From Clostridia bacterium (GTDB lineage: Bacteria > Bacillota > Clostridia > Oscillospirales > CAG-272), in contig JAFTNJ010000054.1 in the NCBI GenBank assembly GCA_017451915.1, positions 1-37,822 of the forward strand: a DNA stretch of 37,822 nt. The letters are read 5' to 3'. Positions 32,038 through 37,822 of the stretch are shown piece by piece. Position 1 is the stretch's first letter; each line of letters opens with the position of its first letter. The notes beneath the pieces were generated by a model. The model worked only from the letters and a program-made list of their open reading frames with translations. It was not told where the DNA came from and ran no database searches. The translations under genes were made by a program, and so were the position numbers.

Positions 32038-34986
32038 TTAGTCGGGCTGTACCTGCTCCATAACAAAGGCCTCGAGGATATCGCCCACCTTGATGTCGTT
32101 GAACTTCTCCAGACCCACGCCGCACTCGTAGCCGCTGGCTACCTCACGGACGTCGTCCTTGAAGCGCTTCAGGGAGGAGATCTTATCCTCAAAGATCACA
32201 ATACCGTCGCGGACCACGCGGATCTGGGACTGACGGGTGATCTTGCCGTCCTGTACGTAGGAGCCGGCAATGGTGCCCACGTTGGGCACGTGAATGGTCT
32301 GCCGAACCTCGGCGTGACCCAGAAGATTCTCACGGAACTTGGGAGCCAGCATACCCTTCATGGCGGCCTCGATCTCCTCAAGACACTCGTAAATGACGCG
32401 GTAGGTGCGGACGTCTACGTTCTGACGCTCGGCCGAATCCAGCGCGCTCTTATCGGGACGGACGTTGAAGCCTACGATGATGGCGTTGGACGCCGCGGCA
32501 AAGGTAACGTCGCCCTCGGTGATGCCGCCCGCGGCCGCGTGGATCACGCGAACCTTGACCTCCTCGTTGGAGAGCTTGAGCAGAGATGCCTTTACGGCCT
32601 CCACCGAGCCGTCTACGTCGGCCTTGACAATGATATTCAGATCCTTTACGCCGTCCGAGATCTGGGCAAACAGATCGTTGAGGTTGGCTCTTGCGTTGGC
32701 CTTGAAGACGTCCTCCTTGGCCTTGTCGCGTCTTTGATCGGCAAGGGTTCTTGCCATTCTTTCATCGGCAACAGCCTGGAACTCGTCGCCCGCGGAGGGA
32801 ACCTCGGAAAGACCCGTGATCTCTACGGGAACCGAAGGTGCCGCCTCCTTGAGGGAGCGACCCAGGTGGTCGGTCATGGAACGCACGTGACCAACGGCGG
32901 TGCCTGCGATGATGATGTCACCGCTGCGCAACGTACCGTTCTGTACCAGAACCGTAGCTACGGGACCGCGGCCGCGATCCAGCTTGGCCTCGATCACGAT
33001 ACCCTTGGCACGGCGGTTGGGGTTGGCCTTGAGCTCCTTGACGTCGGCAACCAGCAGGACGTTCTCCAGCAGGTCGTCGATGCCCTTTCCGGTGAGTGCC
33101 GAAACGGGAACGCAGATCACGTCGCCGCCCCATTCCTCGGGAACCAGACCGTACTTGGTCAGCTCCTGCTTGATGGCGTCGGGGTTGGCGGTGGGCTTAT
33201 CCATCTTATTGATTGCTACAACAATATCAATGCCTGCGGCCTTGGCATGGTTGATTGCCTCTACCGTCTGGGGCATGACGCCGTCGTCAGCGGCAACTAC
33301 CAGAATGGCAATGTCGGTGGCCATGGCACCGCGGGCACGCATGGCGGTAAAGGCCGCGTGGCCGGGAGTATCCAGGAAGGTCAGGTCACGGCCGCCCGCC
33401 TTAACGCGGTACGCACCGATGTGCTGGGTAATACCGCCGGCCTCGCCTGCGGTGACGTGGGTGTGACGGATGGCGTCCAGGATCGAGGTCTTACCGTGGT
33501 CAACGTGACCCATAACGCAAACGACGGGGGCACGCTCAACCAGCTGCTCCTCGGTGTCCTCGGTCTCGTCGAACAGACGCTCCTCGATACTAACAACCAC
33601 CTCGGGGCTGGCGGTGATGCCGAATTCGTCGGCTACCAGGGCGGCGGTATCGTAATCCACCGTCTGGTTGACCGTTACCATCATGCCCATGAGCATCAGC
33701 TTCTTCACTACCTCACCGGAGGTAACGTGGAGCTTGGAGGCCAGCTGGGCCACCACGATCTCCTCGGGAAGCTCTACCGCCGTGGGCTTGTGGATCACCA
33801 CGGGAGCGGGTGCGGCCTTGCCGCGATTCTTACCGCCCTTGCCCTTGGCGTTCTGCTTGCCGCCAAAGCCGCTCTGGCCGCCCTGCTGCTTCTTCAGCTT
33901 CTGGGTGCCGCCGCGCAGGTTCTGATCCTCGGATACGAAGGTATCCAGACGCTCGTCGTACTTGGAGAGATCCACCGTAGAGGTATGGGTGTCCACCACG
34001 CGGGGACCCTTCAGGGTGCCGTCGGGGTTGACGTTGGTGGAGGCACCGCGCACGATGGGCTGTACCTTGAATTTTTCTCTGGGGACGTTGGGAACGTAAT
34101 CGCCCTTGTCCTTATCAAAGCGGGGAGCGCCGCCGCGGTTCGGCTGTCCGCCCTTGTTTCCGGGAGCAAAGGAGCCTCCCGCAGGCTTGCCAAATCCGCC
34201 CTGCGCGCCGCGGCCAAAGGAGCCTCCCTGGCCTGCCCCATAGGGCTGACGGGGAGCCGTGCCCTGGGCACCGCCTTGCTGTGCGCCGCCAAAGGGACGT
34301 CCCTGTCCGTTGTTATTGAAGGAATGATTGTTGCCGTAGGGGGCACGGTTGCCACCTGCGGGCTGCGCGGGACGCGCTGCGGCACCGTTCTGCTGCGGGT
34401 GATACGGATTGCCGGTATAGGGTTGACGGGCCTTGGGAGCTTCTGCCTTGGGCGCCTGAGCCTTGGGTTGCGCCACGGAGGGCTGGGAAATTGCGGGTGC
34501 CTTCTCCTCGGTCCGGATTTCGGGCTTCTTGGGAGCCTCGGTCTTGGGGGCTTCTGCCTTGGGAGCCTCGGTCTTGGGAGCTTCTGCCTTGGGAGCCTCC
34601 TTCTTTGCGGGAGCCTTGGGAGCCTCTGCCTTGGGCGCTTCGGCCTTGGGGGTCTCCTTCTTTGCGGGAGCCTTGGGAGCTTCTGCCTTGGGGGCCTCGG
34701 TCTTGGCAGGCTCTGCCGCCGCGGGAGCTTCCTCCTTTTTGGGCGCCGCCTTCTTTACTTTTGAGGGAATATAGGTCACCCCATCCAAATAGTTACCAAT
34801 ATTGGTGATCTGATGGGCCTTTGTCAAAGCCTCGAACAAAATGTCAAACTCCACGGGCTCCAACGCCTTTTGGGTGGTCTTTGCCTCAATTCCGTTCTGA
34901 TTGAGGACCTCCACCAGCTCCTTGCTCTTGAGCCCCAGATCCTTTGCCAATTTTGTAATTTTGAATTGTTGATTGATACCTGCCAT
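32038..34986 (-). CDS. infB: Translation initiation factor IF-2
   Basis: A 982-residue GTPase placing initiator fMet-tRNA on the 30S subunit. An IF2N domain (about 1-55; [20 protein letters not shown]) is followed by a very long low-complexity region (about 75-330), first Lys/Ala/Glu/Pro repeats ([15 protein letters not shown]) and then Gly/Gln/Asn-rich sequence. A second IF2N-type segment ([15 protein letters not shown]) leads to the G domain at about 490: GHVDHGKT (491-498), DTPGH and NKMDK. Domains II to IV follow. ATG 34986 has AGGAGG five bases upstream. It is last in the nusA operon before the Nudix gene. Confidence 0.96.
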   Translation of the reverse strand: MAGINQQFKITKLAKDLGLKSKELVEVLNQNGIEAKTTQKALEPVEFDILFEALTKAHQITNIGNYLDGVTYIPSKVKKAAPKKEEAPAAAEPAKTEAPKAEAPKAPAKKETPKAEAPKAEAPKAPAKKEAPKAEAPKTEAPKAEAPKTEAPKKPEIRTEEKAPAISQPSVAQPKAQAPKAEAPKARQPYTGNPYHPQQNGAAARPAQPAGGNRAPYGNNHSFNNNGQGRPFGGAQQGGAQGTAPRQPYGAGQGGSFGRGAQGGFGKPAGGSFAPGNKGGQPNRGGAPRFDKDKGDYVPNVPREKFKVQPIVRGASTNVNPDGTLKGPRVVDTHTSTVDLSKYDERLDTFVSEDQNLRGGTQKLKKQQGGQSGFGGKQNAKGKGGKNRGKAAPAPVVIHKPTAVELPEEIVVAQLASKLHVTSGEVVKKLMLMGMMVTVNQTVDYDTAALVADEFGITASPEVVVSIEERLFDETEDTEEQLVERAPVVCVMGHVDHGKTSILDAIRHTHVTAGEAGGITQHIGAYRVKAGGRDLTFLDTPGHAAFTAMRARGAMATDIAILVVAADDGVMPQTVEAINHAKAAGIDIVVAINKMDKPTANPDAIKQELTKYGLVPEEWGGDVICVPVSALTGKGIDDLLENVLLVADVKELKANPNRRAKGIVIEAKLDRGRGPVATVLVQNGTLRSGDIIIAGTAVGHVRSMTDHLGRSLKEAAPSVPVEITGLSEVPSAGDEFQAVADERMARTLADQRRDKAKEDVFKANARANLNDLFAQISDGVKDLNIIVKADVDGSVEAVKASLLKLSNEEVKVRVIHAAAGGITEGDVTFAAASNAIIVGFNVRPDKSALDSAERQNVDVRTYRVIYECLEEIEAAMKGMLAPKFRENLLGHAEVRQTIHVPNVGTIAGSYVQDGKITRQSQIRVVRDGIVIFEDKISSLKRFKDDVREVASGYECGVGLEKFNDIKVGDILEAFVMEQVQPD

Positions 34987-35107
34987 ATTTCCTCCTGATT
35001 TTCCGTGAGAGCCGCAGTCTCCCACATGAACTCTGATCACACGATCGGGTCGTGCTTCCTCCCTCCCGCGTCAAGGCTCCGACGGCGGAATGAGAAGGTA
35101 ACTTGCT

Positions 35108-35443
35108 TTATTGATTGGACGGTAAGGCGCCCTGCACCAGACGGCAAAGATGCTCGTCGGTCACGGCCACCGCCGCCACGCGGCTTCCCTTTCCCAATGC
35201 CCGGGAAAGCTCCTCGCCGCAGATCTGCGACCGCACCATGGGCACGCCGTAAAAGGCGCAACGGTCTCGCAGACGCTTGGCGGTGTTCTCGGAATTATCC
35301 GAGGCACAAACCACCAGATAGGGCTTTTTTCCGCTTCCCAGCGCGTCGCAGACCAAGGGGGTCCCGCAGATCAGCTTTCCCGCCTTTCGGCAAAGCCCCA
35401 GCGCCGCAAGCAGCTTTTCCTGCCCTTGTTGCTCATTCCCCAT
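35108..35443 (-). CDS. L7Ae-like RNA-binding protein YlxQ
   Basis: A 111-residue L7Ae/L30e-fold protein, the YlxQ protein of the nusA operon, thought to bind kink-turn RNA. Visible: LLAALGLCRKAGKLICGTPLV at the start (LGLAxRAGKl pattern) and YLVVCASDNSENTAKRLRDRC. It starts inside the end of rnpM (11-bp overlap), with GGAG 10 bases upstream. The longer in-frame ORF (174 codons) reads out-of-frame rnpM sequence and is rejected. A 121-bp gap to infB follows, with nothing I can identify. Confidence 0.9.
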   Translation of the reverse strand: MGNEQQGQEKLLAALGLCRKAGKLICGTPLVCDALGSGKKPYLVVCASDNSENTAKRLRDRCAFYGVPMVRSQICGEELSRALGKGSRVAAVAVTDEHLCRLVQGALPSNQ

Positions 35444-35711
35444 GGGACAGCATCTCCTGTTCCATCTGGTCGTAGACCTCCTCGGGGATCGAGCAATCCA
35501 GATTCTTATCGATGCGACGGCTCTTGCGAGCGCGACGCAGACACTTGATATCGCGGCAGAGATAGGCGCCGCGACCCGATTTCTTTCCGGTAAAATCCAA
35601 CGAGATCTCCCCCTCGGGACTGCGCACCACACGCAGCAGCTCGATCTTGGGCTTGTGCTCGTTGCAGCCCATGCACTGACGCATGGGAATCTTTCTGACT
35701 TTCTTTTCCAT
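35433..35711 (-). CDS. rnpM: YlxR/RnpM (DUF448), RNase P modulator
   Basis: A 92-residue basic protein. The family signature is the N-terminal PMRQCMGCNEHKPKIELLRVV, then GRGAYLCRDIKCLRRA; the CxxC and later Cys are visible. RnpM has been reported to bind RNase P RNA and modulate its activity. It is 26 bp after nusA and overlaps ylxQ. Confidence 0.94.
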   Translation of the reverse strand: MEKKVRKIPMRQCMGCNEHKPKIELLRVVRSPEGEISLDFTGKKSGRGAYLCRDIKCLRRARKSRRIDKNLDCSIPEEVYDQMEQEMLSHGE

Positions 35712-35737
35712 AATAAATATCCCCTTGAGGGAGTGGC

Positions 35738-36763
35738 TTAGTCGGCCTTGATGTCGATCTTGTAGCCGGTAAGTCTTGCCGCCAGACGGGCGTTCTGCCC
35801 CTCCTTACCAATGGCAAGGGAGAGCTGATCGGGAGCCACCTGCACGCGGCAGGCTCTCTCGGCGGTCATGGTGACCGAAATCACCTCGGCGGGAGCCAGG
35901 GCGGCGGCGATGTATTCCTCCGGCTTCTCGCTGTAACGGACAATGTCCACCTTCTCGCCGCGCAGCTCGTCAACCACGGCGGCAATACGGGCACCGTGAT
36001 TACCGATGCAAGCGCCTACCGGCTCTACGTCCTCGTCGCGAGAGTAAACCGAGATCTTGGTTCTGGAGCCGGCCTCACGGGCAACGCCCTTGACCAGCAC
36101 AATGCCCTCGGCGATCTCGGGGATCTCCAGCTCGAACATCCGACGAACCAGACCCGCGTGGGCACGGGACAGGGTAACGATGGGGCCTCTGGCCTCCTTA
36201 TTCACTTCCATAACGAAGACCTTGATCTTATCGCCAACCAGGAAGGTCTCTCCGGGGATCTGCTCGGAGCGAAGCAGCACGGCGCGGCCGTTGTCGGTCT
36301 CCAGCACCACGTTGCCGTTCTCGTAGTCGATCTTGGAAACGGTGGCGGTAATGATCTCCTCGTGCTTGTTCTCGTAGGCCTCCTGCATCACGCGGCGTTC
36401 TCCCTCGCGGATGCCCTGGATGATCACAGACTTGGCGGCCGCGGCACTCAAACGGCGGAAATCCTTGGTCTTGACCTCGGTTTCAAAGGTCATACCCACC
36501 TTGTATTTCTTGGCCTTGGCTCTGGCGTCCTCCAGGGAGATCTGTACCTCGGGGTTCTCCACCACCTCAACCACCTCTTTTTGCTGGTAAACGCGAACGT
36601 CCTTCTTGGCGGGGTCGATGAGAATGCGAACGTTGGTGTTGTTGCCGTATTCCTTCTTATATGCCGAGATCAGCGCGGCCTCGATCTTTTCGATCATGTA
36701 CTCTGCGGGGATCCCCTTTTCCTTTTCCAACAACTCCAGCGCGGTAAAAAACTCTGTGTTCAT
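35738..36763 (-). CDS. nusA: Transcription termination/antitermination factor NusA
   Basis: A 341-residue NusA: N-terminal RNA-polymerase-binding domain (about 1-125), S1 domain (about 130-200) and two KH domains (about 205-341; VEPVGACIGNHGARIAAV and LSLAIGKEGQNARLAARLTGYKIDI). It lacks the C-terminal acidic repeats of proteobacterial NusA, as is normal in Firmicutes. ATG 36763 follows AAAGGA. It controls pausing, termination and rRNA antitermination. Confidence 0.96.
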   Translation of the reverse strand: MNTEFFTALELLEKEKGIPAEYMIEKIEAALISAYKKEYGNNTNVRILIDPAKKDVRVYQQKEVVEVVENPEVQISLEDARAKAKKYKVGMTFETEVKTKDFRRLSAAAAKSVIIQGIREGERRVMQEAYENKHEEIITATVSKIDYENGNVVLETDNGRAVLLRSEQIPGETFLVGDKIKVFVMEVNKEARGPIVTLSRAHAGLVRRMFELEIPEIAEGIVLVKGVAREAGSRTKISVYSRDEDVEPVGACIGNHGARIAAVVDELRGEKVDIVRYSEKPEEYIAAALAPAEVISVTMTAERACRVQVAPDQLSLAIGKEGQNARLAARLTGYKIDIKAD

Positions 36764-36796
36764 CTCAAATTTATCCTTTCTGATATTTCACGCAAA

Positions 36797-37282
36797 TCAT
36801 ATTTCCGAATCAAAGGTGTATACCGTGCGCAACGATGCCACGGCAGGACGGGCAAAGGCCTTTTCGGTCCCGTCGGGAAGAGCGATCACAATCCGATCCT
36901 CCTCGTCCAGCCCCAGCAACACGCCGCGATAGCTCTTGGCACCGTCCAGAGGCGCGTACAGACGAACCTCCACGTCCCACTCCACGCAGGCGTTGATGTG
37001 CATATCGTTCTTCAGCTCTCGCTCAATGCCGGGGGAGGAGATCTCCAGGTGGTACATCTCGTCGATGGGATCGGCCTCATCCAGGAGAGGATCAATGGCG
37101 CGATGCACCTTTTCGCAATCCTCAATGGTGATGCCCTCCTCACTGTCAATGGTGATGCGCAGATACATATCCGCGCCCTCCTTGACGTATTCCACGTCCC
37201 AGAGGAAATATCCCAGGGAGGTGACCAGGGGCTCGGCGATGGCGCTGACTACGCCAACCACGCCTTTGTTGCTCTTTTTCAT
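36797..37282 (-). CDS. rimP: Ribosome maturation factor RimP
   Basis: A 161-residue two-domain protein needed for 30S assembly. Visible: LGYFLWDVEYVKEGADMYLRITID (about 24-47), the DCEKVHRAIDPLLDE helix and SSPGIERELKN (about 83-93). It opens the nusA operon, 33 bp before nusA. ATG 37282 follows AGAGGTAGG. Confidence 0.95.
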   Translation of the reverse strand: MKKSNKGVVGVVSAIAEPLVTSLGYFLWDVEYVKEGADMYLRITIDSEEGITIEDCEKVHRAIDPLLDEADPIDEMYHLEISSPGIERELKNDMHINACVEWDVEVRLYAPLDGAKSYRGVLLGLDEEDRIVIALPDGTEKAFARPAVASLRTVYTFDSEI

Positions 37283-37306
37283 ATCCTACCTCTTATCCAA
37301 AAATTA

Positions 37307-37332
37307 AGAGCGGGTTCGGAAAAACCCACTCT
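37307..37332 (-). promoter_or_regulatory. Leader hairpin upstream of rimP
   Basis: A stem AGAG-C-GGGTT/AACCC-A-CTCT (37307-37316 with 37323-37332) between the rimP promoter and start, followed on the minus strand by TTAATTTTT. It looks like an intrinsic terminator or attenuator in the leader of the operon; similar rimP leaders are known in some Firmicutes (from memory). Confidence 0.55.
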
Positions 37333-37361
37333 CGACTCTACTGTATACTTCACTGTAACAT

Positions 37362-37390
37362 AGTATAGCACACTTTTCCATACTTTGCAA
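37362..37390 (-). promoter_or_regulatory. Sigma-A promoter for the rimP-nusA-infB operon
   Basis: On the minus strand TTGCAA (37385-37390), 17 bp, TATACT (37362-37367). A/T-rich DNA precedes it. Confidence 0.85.
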
Positions 37391-37490
37391 TACCTTTTGT
37401 GAAATTTTTTTCATTTTTTTGAACAAATCTTCCTTTTATAAAGAGAGAAGAAGTCCTTGCCCAACTTCACATAAGAATATTTAGATTCCC

Positions 37491-37822
37491 GTAGGGGAGA
37501 CCTGCGGTCTCCCGCGGGCGCACACAGTGCGCCCCTACCAACATAGATTTGCGTAACGCTCAAATCAGCGTGTCATCCTGAGCGGAGAAAACGCCACAGT
37601 GCGGCGTTTTCGTAGTCGAACCCGACCATAGGGAGGGCAACGCCCTCAGGCGTTGGGATCTTGTAACGAGACCTGCGGTCTCCCGTGGGCGCACACAGTG
37701 CGTCCCTACCAACATAGATTTGCGTAACGCTCAAATCAGCGTGTCATCCTGAGCGGAGAAAACGCCACAGTGCGGCGTTTTCGTAGTCGAACCCGACCAT
37801 AGGGAGGGCAACGCCCTCGGGC
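37491..37822 (+). repeat. Tandem 171-bp composite repeat reaching the window edge
   Basis: Unit 1 spans about 37497-37667 and unit 2 begins at 37668 and runs off the right edge (155 bp visible, nearly identical). Each joins a GTAGGGG-family element (the first at 37491-37538) to a TGTCATCCTGAGCGG-family element through a shared linker (CAACATAGATTTGCGTAACG). Variable stems here are AAAACGCC/GGCGTTTT and CAACGCC/GGCGTTG. The 37391-37490 stretch before it has nothing recognisable. Confidence 0.88.

Noticed and set aside
31498-34764. A 1088-codon open frame on the plus strand opposite infB
   Set aside because: It mirrors infB's codon bias; its Gly/Leu-rich C-terminus is the antisense of the Ala/Lys/Pro repeats, and it has no ribosome site or recognisable domain.
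37491-37822. CRISPR array
   Set aside because: The 171-bp units are nearly identical throughout, with no short repeats alternating with unique spacers.

Overview
The window looks like chromosome from a GC-rich, spore-forming member of the Clostridia, plausibly an uncultured gut Oscillospirales-type lineage. Gene content and order support this: the Firmicutes yicC-remA-gmk-rpoZ-priA-def-fmt-rsmB-rlmN-rsgA run, the rimP-nusA-rnpM-ylxQ-infB run, the sporulation genes spoVAD, spoVAE and a 32-codon spoVM, Gram-positive style promoters (TTGACA/TTGCAA, 17 bp, TATAAT/TACAAT) and strong GGAGG ribosome sites. The taxonomic level is inference. I found no tRNA, rRNA, CRISPR array, prophage or intact insertion sequence.

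Layout. 1-287: two near-identical sigma-A promoters firing leftwards out of the window, then a sporulation-type promoter for a DUF421/DUF4363 membrane pair (288-1347). 1438-2208: a sugar-phosphate-isomerase-like TIM barrel. 2260-3265: an AT-rich island with a membrane-bound XRE regulator and a 52-residue membrane protein behind an operator-like dyad. 3433-6832 (minus): a Cof-type HAD phosphatase and a family-2 glycoside hydrolase. 7250-15836 (minus): a gene train that probably starts at the hisS promoter: hisS, an alpha/beta hydrolase, ruvX, an unusual TIM-barrel/metallo-beta-lactamase fusion, a pyridoxamine kinase, an anchored unknown protein and an SGNH esterase. After a repeat-bearing gap come an exo/endonuclease-family protein and thiamine pyrophosphokinase.

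16032-26578 (minus): the translation and genome-maintenance operon, from yicC to rsgA. At the place where many Firmicutes carry the prpC-prkC phosphatase/kinase pair there is only a kinase-less membrane PASTA protein. 26579-27197: a mosaic of dispersed hairpin repeats. 27198-28652 (minus): a lipoprotein with repeated SH3-like segments. 28948-30967 (plus): spoVAD-spoVAE and an ECF transporter S component. 31088-37282 (minus): rimP-nusA-rnpM-ylxQ-infB, then a Nudix hydrolase, spoVM and a Crh-like HPr protein. The right edge is a tandem 171-bp repeat.

The most notable observations are the PASTA-only protein in the prkC slot, the TIM-barrel/MBL fusion, the small spoVM, and two dispersed repeat families whose hairpin stems differ in sequence between copies but stay self-complementary. 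Functions are inferred from sequence motifs only; no database search was possible.
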